A DNA stretch of 64,000 nt. Origin: Opitutia bacterium (lineage in GTDB: Bacteria; Verrucomicrobiota; Verrucomicrobiia; Opitutales; Opitutaceae). Shown here in pieces: positions 36,201-43,474 of the stretch. The translations under genes were made by a program, and so were the position numbers. Numbering within the stretch: the first letter of the stretch is position 1; the number at the start of each line of letters is the position of its first letter. The stretch lies in the NCBI GenBank assembly GCA_947474365.1, contig CANJIU010000017.1, positions 1 to 64,000 of the forward strand. Direction: 5' to 3'. The notes under the pieces are model-generated. The model was not told the origin of the DNA. It saw only the letters and a list, made by a program, of their open reading frames with translations, and made no database searches.

Positions 36201-36520
36201 AGCGCGTCGATAAACTCACGGGTGATGACCGAGTAGGCCGCGGGCGTATCAGCAAGATCGCTGGCGAGCCGCCCGCCGGCGAGGGAACTGGTGGCGACGA
36301 AACCGACGTCGCGATCGGTGCTGACCGTGAAGGGCGAGAGTGTGACGGCCGGGGTGTCTGCCGCCACGGATACGGGAGGTTTGGGCGCGACCTGGGCGGC
36401 GAGCGGGAGCGCGAGCGCCGCGACGACGGTCGTGACGGCGAGGCGGAGGGCGCCTGGGCCTCGCGGTGGGCGAGTGGCGGAGACGGAGCAGGAGAGCGGG
36501 GAGGCGGCCGGGGGGAGCAT
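33278..36520 (-). CDS. TonB-dependent outer-membrane receptor (carbohydrate locus)
   Basis: About 1080 residues from ATG 36520; a TTG twelve codons upstream is less likely because the ATG is closer to the signal peptide core (LAVTTVVAALALPLAAQ). VTLSPFTVST follows the signal, then the plug (DTPAAYSVITREFIDAL, TTRGVGSSTPQRNF, SRGPNSVLFGNGNIAGS) and a large barrel ending in SYTLAATVPF. It lacks a SusD partner. It is the first gene of a three-gene set (two receptors, NHL protein), separated from the enzyme genes by a 247-base spacer. Two non-identical receptors suggest two ligand sizes or types. Confidence 0.9.
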   Translation of the reverse strand: MLPPAASPLSCSVSATRPPRGPGALRLAVTTVVAALALPLAAQVAPKPPVSVAADTPAVTLSPFTVSTDRDVGFVATSSLAGGRLASDLADTPAAYSVITREFIDALNIIDLAQALEWTVNTNANNDNGANLTFASPTTYTTRGVGSSTPQRNFFPFYLNFDSYNLERFDFSRGPNSVLFGNGNIAGSANVVTKQARFGRPVREIRTSFGSWDTERASLDVNQPLGENAAVRANAVWQSGRGWRDRDFSKVKGVSLTGSMRVGKATEIRLEGEYGENSRMSGFSNVNDSFAGWDGTSTFDTPLLATPTNNNARGVTRNAATGFFVYAPASGLNSVMNYQNTALTLGAGANTAVPIAGKFFAGTTVNASGADLLNAINLPDDRFANAFRGSQFRIPGRAFSPSFDAPVFWQRYHDTALYLNHSVGKSLFFELALDKNYSFRAAEITLNRGLVTTLIDINKNLPNGAPNPNFLQPYSEANRQQNPRNTDAKNLRGAIAYVKDTRFGDFKFNSLFGTNVQDTYGRLTLLGARIDPDPRRWSLVDLIRYRYYWNQPGRPLPQLGKVQLVDPVLGTTREITPFYTHDTSRPEVNSNAKATYNYALGAMNAQFFKHRLVVLGAVRFDDYTNKVTYNSFIRDYPADWDGNTLIFKPDAPPDYQKLTYVPKDAQGRATGPVSVAERRPRDAAGNRLAQYAGERFQDDYSPPPIKGTKTTYSAGSVYHVNTRISLYGNFAQTYNLPAVTPTLTGSPLPATISNGFDAGLRFSLLDQRLRLSLNRYFSKEDNQGSSAPANTSGPINAIINSNAVGDFSADGRNIRGIQPLPAVFTDRRQQKANGYEFEAVANLTRSWRLSANYAIARAFSTNAGIETATFIDNNLTVLRQIVIDAGGSIDAAGVATINNAIPVAQRSPDANTAVANWNTLLAGRAGIVSGTVVSQNTSSANIFTDYSLPQGRLKGLRIGGGARYRGRSVIGNRGADTMVNPANPTQAIDDPKVDGYTIVYAPGYWVATATLGYNWRFSKKLEVRLNLSIDNLLDDSKVRYTGTILRPPGGDVTNPARITVPNTYWYQAPRSYTLAATVPF

Positions 36521-36653
36521 CGACGAAATTATTCCGGATTTTTTATAGTGGAGCAATCATGGCGTTGCGCTGGGGCGGGCTTTCAATTGAGACATCGACC
36601 GCACCGCGGCTGTGCTCTGCATGCAACCATGCAGTCGAGAGCTTGGAGCTAAG

Positions 36654-36754
36654 AGCTGAGAGCCAAATCTCCAGAGCAGACGCGCCAGCCATCAAACCTG
36701 AAAACGAAGTTCACCGTTTGGCTTGCCCGCCTCTGGCGGGTTTTGCTCTCAGCT
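36654..36754. repeat. distant inverted repeat enclosing a GC-rich hairpin with T-run
   Basis: AGCTGAGAGC (36654-36663) pairs with GCTCTCAGCT (36745-36754). Within it CCCGCC (36726-36731) and GGCGGG (36735-36740) form a tight hairpin followed by TTTT on the plus strand. As both neighbouring genes are on the minus strand the T-run is on the wrong side for a normal terminator. The block may be a dispersed verrucomicrobial repeat rather than a regulatory site. Confidence 0.45.
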
Positions 36755-36767
36755 GAATCACTCCAGC

Positions 36768-37451
36768 TCAGGCGGCCGACTCCAGTTTTTGGCGGATGTG
36801 GAGGAAGGCGGTGCGGCCGCTGTTGTACACGGGAACCCGGGTGGAGGTGAGGCGGGGTTCCAGCGCGCTCATCGAGAGCTGCGCGAGCACGATGGCGTCG
36901 ACCTCACCGGAGAGGCGGTCAATCTCGGCGAGGAGGAGCTCGTTGTGCTTTTCAGGGTTGCCAGCTTTGAGGGCGGAGAACGCCTCGGAACAGAGGCGGG
37001 TTTTGATCTCGATGGTCTTGCCGGCGTCGGTGGCGGCAAGACGGAGCAGGCGTTCGGAAGCGGGGACGGTGGTCGGCACGGTGGCGAGGAGGCCGATGCG
37101 TGAGCCGTGTTGCACGGCGAGGTCCATCATCGGCCGGTCGATTTGCAGCATGGGCGTCGAGATCATGGGGCGGGAGTACTCGACGGCGCGGTTGAAGGTG
37201 GAGCAGGCGAGCAGGATGAGGTCGACGCCATAGGCCTGCTGCGAGAGGGCGGCCTGGGTGAACTTCGCGTAGTTCTCCGGCGGAATCGTGCCGGGGGCGC
37301 AGGCGAAGTTGGTGTTTTGGATCGTGTCGTCGACCCAGTGCACGACTTCGACCTCGGGAACGACTTCGTCGAGGAATTTTTGCACGGCACGCGTGGTGAT
37401 GAGGGCGGCGTGGATGATGCCGAGTTTTTTGCCTTTGAGATTTTGGGACAT
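36768..37451 (-). CDS. Asp/Glu-racemase-superfamily protein
   Basis: About 227 residues from ATG 37451 (MSQNLKGKKLGIIHAAL); a longer frame to 37706 reads as Pro/Ser-rich low-complexity sequence overlapping the neighbouring gene and is rejected. The first catalytic-Cys motif is present (LLACSTFNRAVE). The second one expected near VDAIVLAQLSMSAL is replaced, with no Cys there, whereas true racemases have a Cys in a VLGCTH-like motif. This suggests a one-base or non-racemase activity such as the decarboxylase or isomerase relatives. It sits last in a minus-strand unit after a TIM-barrel isomerase-like gene and GH28, so it may act on uronate-derived acids. Confidence 0.75.
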   Translation of the reverse strand: MSQNLKGKKLGIIHAALITTRAVQKFLDEVVPEVEVVHWVDDTIQNTNFACAPGTIPPENYAKFTQAALSQQAYGVDLILLACSTFNRAVEYSRPMISTPMLQIDRPMMDLAVQHGSRIGLLATVPTTVPASERLLRLAATDAGKTIEIKTRLCSEAFSALKAGNPEKHNELLLAEIDRLSGEVDAIVLAQLSMSALEPRLTSTRVPVYNSGRTAFLHIRQKLESAA

Positions 37452-37512
37452 GGGAAGAGCGGAAGAGGCGGAGAGGGAGGGACGGAGAGAGAGGGAGAAG
37501 GGAAATGGGTGG

Positions 37513-38343
37513 TCAGGTGGAGGAAAGGGAGCGGCACACGGTGAGGGCGCCGGGGGCGTCAGTCGTGAAATCCCGGGAGTAGGCTTCGACGCTGCAGCGT
37601 TGGGCGTAGCCGGTGGCGTGGAGAGCGGCGAAGAAAGTGCTGAGTGCGGTGTCCGAGCCGGCGGGGAAGCGGCGGTCGATGCCTTGCGCGACATGCACGT
37701 GGGCAAGGGCAGGGGCGACTTGGGCGAGGATGGCGAGGGGTTCGTGTTCGACGAGGAGGTGATACGCGTCGATTAGCAGGCGGACCCGCGGGTACGCGAC
37801 TTCTTGCGCCATGCGCCAACCCTCGGCGACCGAGTTGAGGATGTTGGACTCACCGCGATTGAGGTGCTCGATGGCGAGGGTGATGCCGTGGCGCCCGGCG
37901 ATCGGAGCGAGCGCGGTGAGGAGGGTGCGGAGCTGGCCCCAAGCATCTTCGTGAAGAAATCCGGCGGGGACGTTGCGGGCGCCGGAACTGCCGAAGATGA
38001 CGACGGAGGCGCCGACGCGGGCGGCGGTGGCGAGGGCGTGTTCGGCGTAACGGAGCGCGGCGGAAAGATCGACGGCGGGGCCGGTCAGGCGGATTTCGGG
38101 CGGAAAGAAATTATTGCAGACTTCGCAGGCGAGGCCGCTGCGGCTGAGACGCGAGGTGAGTGCGACCAGCGCTGGTTCGGGAAGGACGGCGAGATCGCGG
38201 AGGGAGAGTTCGATGTAGTCATAGCCGAACGCGGCGAGTTCTTCGACGATGGCGAGGCCGATGGGATCGGTGTCCGGGGCGATCATGCTGCCGCAACAAC
38301 CGAAGCGCAGGCGATGGAGAGACGGGGCCGGCGGCGTGCTCAT
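37513..38343 (-). CDS. xylose-isomerase-like TIM-barrel sugar isomerase/epimerase
   Basis: 276 residues of the AP-endonuclease-2/xylose-isomerase-like TIM barrel. Visible motifs are FGCCGSM at strand 1, YDYIELSLRDL at strand 2, ITLAIEHLNRGE with a metal-binding Glu, LLIDAYHLLVE (Asp and His) and HVHVAQG. Relatives isomerise or epimerise keto-sugars and their phosphates. The start overlaps the end of the GH28 gene by four bases (ATGA), so it is translated together with polygalacturonase and may process its products after import. Substrate cannot be assigned from sequence. Confidence 0.85.
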   Translation of the reverse strand: MSTPPAPSLHRLRFGCCGSMIAPDTDPIGLAIVEELAAFGYDYIELSLRDLAVLPEPALVALTSRLSRSGLACEVCNNFFPPEIRLTGPAVDLSAALRYAEHALATAARVGASVVIFGSSGARNVPAGFLHEDAWGQLRTLLTALAPIAGRHGITLAIEHLNRGESNILNSVAEGWRMAQEVAYPRVRLLIDAYHLLVEHEPLAILAQVAPALAHVHVAQGIDRRFPAGSDTALSTFFAALHATGYAQRCSVEAYSRDFTTDAPGALTVCRSLSST

Positions 38344-39893
38344 CGTAGTTGTAAGGCTCCGATGGTAGCGCCAGCGGAAAGAATGACGGCCTGCTTGGCG
38401 GGCTTGGTCTCGGTATTTTTCAAAAAAATACCGGCCGTGTCCTGGCCCGATAGCTTGAAGAGCGAATCTGCGCCTGGATTGTAGGTAAGGCGGTCGATAG
38501 TGATGCCGCGACTGCGGATGACTTCGACGACGCTACCCTGGGTGTTGAGGATCTCCAGGCCTTCGAGCGTGATGTCCTGCGCGTCCTGACAGACCACGCC
38601 GCGGGTCGCGCTGATGGCCACGCGGCGAAGGTGGATGCCGCGAAGGGGCATCTCGGGCAGGCCTTGCAATTGGACGGCGCGACGGGCGCCACGGCACTGC
38701 ACGTCCTGAATGAAAATATTGCGGAATTGTGGTGTGCCCTGATCGACGGCCATGGCTCTGGATTCGCCGGTGAAATCCTTTTCCTCATCGGGAGAGGCGC
38801 CGCCATAATACATGTTAAAGCTGATCGCATCGGTGGGGATGTTTGTCATCCGGATGTTGCTCACATAGACATTCTCCACCACGCCACCGCGGCCGCGCTG
38901 GGTCTTGAAGCGCAGGCCGATGTCGGTGCCGATGAACACGCAGTTGTTGATCCGCACATTGCGGACGCCGCCGGACATCTCGCTGCCGATGACGAAGCCG
39001 CCGTGGCCGTGGTAGACGATGCAATCTTCAATGAAAATGTTTTCGCAGGCTCGGCCGACTTTCCAGGCGTCCGGCCCTTTACCGGATTTCAGACACAACG
39101 CGTCGTCGCCCACGTCGAGCCGCGCGCCGCGCACGATTACATTGCGGCAGGCGTCGAGATCGAGCCCGTCGCCGTTTTGGGAGTACCACGGGTTGCAGAC
39201 GATGATATTGCGAATGGTGAGGTCGTCGCAGTTGTGCGGATGGAGATTCCATTCGGGCGAGTTTTGAAACGTGGTGCCTTCCAAGAGCACCCGCGTGCAA
39301 TTACGCAGGACCAGCAAGCGCGGGCGCCAGGTGTCTTCGCTGGCGCGAGGATACCAGGTCTGGCCCTTGTCCGCGAAACGCCCGCCCTTGGCGGTCATCG
39401 TCTTCCATTGGCTTTCCGTAAGCTTGCCCTTCTTGACGTGGCGCCACGCCTCGCCGGCGCCGTCGATGATGCCGGGGCCGGTGATCGCGATGTTTTCCAA
39501 ATTTTCTCCGTGGATCAAACCGGGCGCCGAGAACAGCGAGTGGTCGTTGGAGAACTGGATCAACGCTCCTTCCTCCGTGTGCAGCGCGATGTTGCTTTTC
39601 ATCACGATGGGACCGGTGGGCCAGATGCCGGCGGGAAACACGAGGCGCCCGCCGCCTTGCGACGCGAGGCTGGCGATGCCTTTTGCGATTGCGGTTGTGC
39701 AGAGTGTCCGGCCGTCGGGCACGGCGCCGAATTCGGTCACGCGGGCGGTGCGGGTCGGAATTTCCGGCTCAACGACGACGGGTGGCCTGAAGCCACTCAT
39801 CCAGTCATCGGTGGGAGGCGACGAACGAAGGGCGGCCGGAGAGAGCCCGAGTGAGAACAGGCCAAGGTAGGCGCGGAGCAGAACCTTATTCAT
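38340..39893 (-). CDS. secreted glycoside hydrolase family 28 (polygalacturonase-like)
   Basis: 517 residues with signal peptide. A right-handed parallel beta-helix with the GH28 active-site pattern: NGDGLDLDAC (first Asp), VGDDALCLKSG (Asp-Asp pair), GHGGFVIGSE (His) and RFKTQRG (Arg-x-Lys). An N-terminal TARVTEFGAVPDG block is typical of bacterial members. GH28 enzymes cut alpha-1,4-galacturonan, rhamnogalacturonan or xylogalacturonan backbones. Nearby GH39 and GH3 enzymes and a hexuronate-type transporter point to a substituted galacturonan. It heads the minus-strand unit that continues into the TIM-barrel and racemase-like genes. Confidence 0.9.
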   Translation of the reverse strand: MNKVLLRAYLGLFSLGLSPAALRSSPPTDDWMSGFRPPVVVEPEIPTRTARVTEFGAVPDGRTLCTTAIAKGIASLASQGGGRLVFPAGIWPTGPIVMKSNIALHTEEGALIQFSNDHSLFSAPGLIHGENLENIAITGPGIIDGAGEAWRHVKKGKLTESQWKTMTAKGGRFADKGQTWYPRASEDTWRPRLLVLRNCTRVLLEGTTFQNSPEWNLHPHNCDDLTIRNIIVCNPWYSQNGDGLDLDACRNVIVRGARLDVGDDALCLKSGKGPDAWKVGRACENIFIEDCIVYHGHGGFVIGSEMSGGVRNVRINNCVFIGTDIGLRFKTQRGRGGVVENVYVSNIRMTNIPTDAISFNMYYGGASPDEEKDFTGESRAMAVDQGTPQFRNIFIQDVQCRGARRAVQLQGLPEMPLRGIHLRRVAISATRGVVCQDAQDITLEGLEILNTQGSVVEVIRSRGITIDRLTYNPGADSLFKLSGQDTAGIFLKNTETKPAKQAVILSAGATIGALQLR

Positions 39894-39953
39894 GGGCGTG
39901 GGAGGAGGGACGTAACGCCCTCAGTCCAAGGGCGCACGTTGGGGGAGTTCGGT

Positions 39954-42155
39954 TCACGGCGAAGTTCCGGACACTTCAACCGTGCCGCGCGCGCGGATGT
40001 CGGCCGACGAAGCGCCGAGCCAAACGTCGAACAGTCCCGGCTTCACGACGAACGCGCGCCGACTCTCGTCGTAATAGGCTAGGCGATCCGCTGGGAACGC
40101 GAAGGTGAGCGTCTTGGACTCGGCCGGGCGCAGCGTCACCCGTTGGAAACCGCGCAGTTCCTTGTCCGGGCGCTTCACGGCCGGCTTCTGCTCATGCACG
40201 TAGAGTTGAGCCACCTCGTCACCCGGGCGCTTCCCGGTATTGGTCACGTCGACCGTAACCGTGACATTGCCCGAGGCGGTGATTTTTCCGGAGGCAATGC
40301 GCAGATTGGAATACTTGAATTCGGTGTAGCTCAGCCCGTGGCCAAACGGGAACAGCGGGTCGCCGTTCAGATACATGTAGGTAAAACCTTTCGAGATGTC
40401 GTATTCGGTGAGCGGCGGGACTTGCGCCTCCGAGGCGTAGACGGTGTGGGGCAGACGGCCGGCGGGGTTCACGTCGCCGAACAACACATCGGCAATGGCG
40501 TGGCCGCCCTCTTCACCGGGCCACCAGGCCTGCAGCAGGGCGGGAACGTTTGCCCTCAGCCACGGCACCGTGAGCGGGCCGGCGCTCATCAACACGACGA
40601 TGGTGCGGGGATTGGCCGCGACAACCGCTTTGACCAGTTCTTCCTGGCTACCGCTCAAGCCGAGGGAGGTGCGATCGCGGGATTCGCGTTCGATCGCGGT
40701 GGTGGTGCCGACGCAGACGACGGCGACGTCCGCGCCGCGGGCGAGCTCGACGGCCTTCGACTGCTCGGCGGCGACGTCGATGGGCGGCTCGATCGGCTCG
40801 AGCGGTGAGTTTCCCAGCTTGGCTCCGCCGACCAATCCGCCCACGGCGTGAAGCACTTCGGTGCCGGCGGCGGCACGACTCCGGATGCCCTGCAGCGTGG
40901 TCACGACACGGGGAGTCGCGCCATTGTAGTTGTTCAGGACAACGCGATCCGCCAGCGGACCGATGACCGCGATCCGCTTCAGCTTCGTCCGATCGAGTGG
41001 CAACAGGTGATTGCGATTCTGGAGGAGAACGATCGATTGCTGGGCGGCTTTGAGCGCGATCGCGCGGTGTTCCGGGCTTTCGATGACGGCGGGTGAAATC
41101 CGGCTGTAGGGGCCGGAGGCAAAGGGATCAAATTCACCGAGGCGGAAGCGGACGCGCAAGACGCGGGTAAGCGCGTCGTTCAGGCGTGCCTCCGTGAGTT
41201 TTCCCTCGCGCACCGCCGCGGGGATATGCTCCTGGAATTCCTTGTCGGAGAAATCGCAGCCAGCCATGAGCGACTGCGCGACGGCGTCGACGTAGGCCAT
41301 TTTCTTCTGCGCGTGGCCCTCGACCATCGTCTTCACCCCGCCGAGGTCGGAGACGACAAAACCCTCGTGGGCCCACTCGCCCTTCAGCACTTCGGTAAGG
41401 AGCCAGCGGTTGATGTTGTTCGGCACGCCATTGATCGCGTTGTAGCTCGCCATCAGCGACTGCGCGCGAGCCTCGACCACTGCCTCGCGGAAATGGGGCA
41501 GCCAATACTCGCGCAGGCTTCGCTCCGAAACCTGAGCATCCAGCTTTTTGCGGTCCGTCTCGACGTTGTTCACCGCGTAGTGCTTCAGGGTCGCGGCAAG
41601 TTTCAAGTGCTGCGGGTCGTCGCCTTGCAGGCCGCGGACATAGGCGACGGCCATCCGGCCGGTGAGAAACGGGTCCTCGCCGAACGCCTCGTGGTTTCGG
41701 CCCCAATAGGGATTCCGGCCGATGTTGATCACGGGAGCGCGGTAGATCAGCCCCTTGTGATCGCCCGGCGCGTTGGGATCGAGGTGCCAGCCGTTGTAGA
41801 TGGCGCGCGCCTCGTCGGAAAGGACGCGGGCGATCTCGTTCTGCAGCAGATCGACGTTCCACGTCGCCGCCATGGCGATGCAGGTCGGGAAAAGGGTCGC
41901 CGGGCGGTCCCATTTCACGCCGTTCAGGCACTGGTTCCATTGGTCGGCGCGGATCTGAAAACGTTCCACCATCGGTCCGCGGTGGTTCAGCAGGATTGCC
42001 TTTTCCTCCAGCGTGAGGCGGGAAACGAGATCGGCGACACGCCGGTCGACTGGCTGACTCGGATCGCGAAACAGTTCCGGAGCCGCGGCGGCGCTCAGAG
42101 TCGGGAGGCCGAACGCCAGCAATGGCACGGCGCAGAGGCGGAGAAGAAGTTTCAT
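39954..42155 (-). CDS. secreted glycoside hydrolase family 3 enzyme
   Basis: About 733 residues from ATG 42155, which gives a signal peptide (MKLLLRLCAVPLLAFGL). The frame is open far upstream through the transporter gene and must be trimmed. GH3 N-domain with APVINIGRNPYWGRNHEAFGED, LKHYAVNNVET and the nucleophile Asp in GFVVSDLGGV. The C-domain has VALVCVG-like AVVCVGTT, and a fibronectin-III-like end (VTVDVTNTGKRPGDEVAQLYV). This build is shared by beta-glucosidases and beta-xylosidases; beside GH28 and GH39 a xylosidase or mixed exo-activity is likely. Start overlaps the transporter stop by four bases. Confidence 0.9.
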   Translation of the reverse strand: MKLLLRLCAVPLLAFGLPTLSAAAAPELFRDPSQPVDRRVADLVSRLTLEEKAILLNHRGPMVERFQIRADQWNQCLNGVKWDRPATLFPTCIAMAATWNVDLLQNEIARVLSDEARAIYNGWHLDPNAPGDHKGLIYRAPVINIGRNPYWGRNHEAFGEDPFLTGRMAVAYVRGLQGDDPQHLKLAATLKHYAVNNVETDRKKLDAQVSERSLREYWLPHFREAVVEARAQSLMASYNAINGVPNNINRWLLTEVLKGEWAHEGFVVSDLGGVKTMVEGHAQKKMAYVDAVAQSLMAGCDFSDKEFQEHIPAAVREGKLTEARLNDALTRVLRVRFRLGEFDPFASGPYSRISPAVIESPEHRAIALKAAQQSIVLLQNRNHLLPLDRTKLKRIAVIGPLADRVVLNNYNGATPRVVTTLQGIRSRAAAGTEVLHAVGGLVGGAKLGNSPLEPIEPPIDVAAEQSKAVELARGADVAVVCVGTTTAIERESRDRTSLGLSGSQEELVKAVVAANPRTIVVLMSAGPLTVPWLRANVPALLQAWWPGEEGGHAIADVLFGDVNPAGRLPHTVYASEAQVPPLTEYDISKGFTYMYLNGDPLFPFGHGLSYTEFKYSNLRIASGKITASGNVTVTVDVTNTGKRPGDEVAQLYVHEQKPAVKRPDKELRGFQRVTLRPAESKTLTFAFPADRLAYYDESRRAFVVKPGLFDVWLGASSADIRARGTVEVSGTSP

Positions 42156-43384
42156 GTTGGCAGAAATTGCAGCCGGAGTGGAAGCGGTTGCAGCGAGCGC
42201 ACGGTGGCGAGAATCAGCAAAAACGCCGCGATGTGGAGTGAGCCCGCGATGACGAGCACGGGCGTGTAGCTGAAACCGTGGTCGAGGAGGTAGCCGGCGA
42301 GCTGGCCGAGGACCACGCCCCCGAGTGCGCCGCCGAGGCCGACAAAACCGGCGACGGTGCCGACCGTGTGTTTCGGAAAGAGATCCGTCGGCAAAATCAT
42401 CACGAGTGTGGACCACGCCTGCTGGCCGAAAAACGCGAGGCTGAAGAGAACGATGACCCACGGCACCGGCACGTGGGGCACGAGCATCACCCACGGCATG
42501 AGGGCGGCGCTGAGGCCGAGCGCGATCTTTCGTGCAACGTTGACGGAGTGGCCGCGATGCAGGAGCCAACTCGAGAGACCGCCGCCCGCCACACAGCCGA
42601 GGGCGGCGGCGGCGAACGGAATCCAGGCGACCGCGCCGACGGCCTTGATGTTGAAGCCGCGCGCATCGAGCAGGTATTTTGGGAGCCAGAACATGTAGAA
42701 ATACCAAGCGGCGTCGGAGAGGAATTTGGCGCCGATCACGCCCCACGTTTCGCGGAAGCGGAGGAGTTCACGCATCGGCACCGGTCGGGGCGGAGCCGGG
42801 TCGGATTTTTCGGAGCCCGGAGGAAAATAGATTTTTGCCCACCACACCGTCCACAGCAGCCCGAGGGCGCCGGTGATGAAAAACACCCAGCGCCACGATG
42901 CGACGCCGAGCCAGTGGACGTTGAGAATGATTGCGGCGATGAGCGGCGGGGCGATCACGCCGCCGACACCCGTGCCGGCGTTGATGATGCCCATGGCGGT
43001 GGCGCGGTCTTTGACCGGAAACCATTCGGCGACGACTCGCGTGGCCGCGGGAAATCCACCGCCTTCACCGACGCCAAGCAGGAGCCGGCTGGCGGCGAGC
43101 GCGATCACGCCACCGGCGAATCCGTGGCTCGCGCAAGCGAGGGACCAAAACACCATGATGATGAGAAACCCGCGCTTCGTGCCGAGGATGTCCATGAGGC
43201 GGCCGCCGCCGACATACATCAGGCCGTAGGTAAGGAGAAACGCGGAATCGAGGAACGCTTTGACCGAGTTCGAAATCGGGATCTCGCGTTGAATCTCACC
43301 GATGGCGATCGGCAGCGTCTGGCGGTCCAGATAGCTGACGGCGATGGCGGCGCTGACGAGGAAGGCGATGTGCCAGCGTGACAT
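42152..43384 (-). CDS. MFS transporter, hexuronate (ExuT/ACS) type
   Basis: 410 residues, about twelve membrane helices. The N-terminal helix carries the ACS-subfamily pattern SYLDRQTLPIAIGEIQ, and loop 2-3 has the MFS signature GGRLMDILGTKRG. A GEGGGFPAATRVVAEWFP block is typical for anion:cation symporters such as ExuT. It probably imports galacturonate or glucuronate, or their short oligomers, through the inner membrane by proton symport. It is translated together with the downstream GH3 gene. No own regulator site is visible. Confidence 0.85.
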   Translation of the reverse strand: MSRWHIAFLVSAAIAVSYLDRQTLPIAIGEIQREIPISNSVKAFLDSAFLLTYGLMYVGGGRLMDILGTKRGFLIIMVFWSLACASHGFAGGVIALAASRLLLGVGEGGGFPAATRVVAEWFPVKDRATAMGIINAGTGVGGVIAPPLIAAIILNVHWLGVASWRWVFFITGALGLLWTVWWAKIYFPPGSEKSDPAPPRPVPMRELLRFRETWGVIGAKFLSDAAWYFYMFWLPKYLLDARGFNIKAVGAVAWIPFAAAALGCVAGGGLSSWLLHRGHSVNVARKIALGLSAALMPWVMLVPHVPVPWVIVLFSLAFFGQQAWSTLVMILPTDLFPKHTVGTVAGFVGLGGALGGVVLGQLAGYLLDHGFSYTPVLVIAGSLHIAAFLLILATVRSLQPLPLRLQFLPT

Positions 43385-43427
43385 GGTGGTTTAGGCGGTG
43401 ATCAAGTCAGTCGCGAACAGGGTGGCC

Positions 43428-43454
43428 CACGGAACACACGGAATACACGGAAGA
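43428..43454. repeat. three tandem 9-base CACGGAANA repeats
   Basis: CACGGAA occurs at 43428, 43437 and 43446 with 9-base periodicity (CACGGAACA, CACGGAATA, CACGGAAGA). It lies in the 90-base gap between the transporter start and the GH39 stop. Similar strings are scattered in verrucomicrobial and planctomycete intergenic DNA in my recollection, with no known function. Confidence 0.6.
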
Positions 43455-43474
43455 AATCGGCAGGCCTGCGGCGA

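Noticed and set aside
30115..36520. SusC/SusD pair
   Set aside because: Both large proteins are TonB receptors without a SusD-like lipoprotein beside them.
34031..36652. Very long plus-strand open frame (873 codons) opposite a TonB receptor
   Set aside because: It is antisense to a receptor with clear plug and barrel motifs. The frame is Gly/Val/Glu-rich and shows no domain, which is typical of a high-GC shadow.
37452..37706. N-terminal extension of the racemase-like gene
   Set aside because: Pro/Ser-rich low-complexity sequence that overlaps the TIM-barrel gene; the domain starts at ATG 37451.
42156..42746. N-terminal extension of the GH3 gene
   Set aside because: It overlaps the MFS transporter in a different frame. 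ATG 42155 gives a signal peptide.
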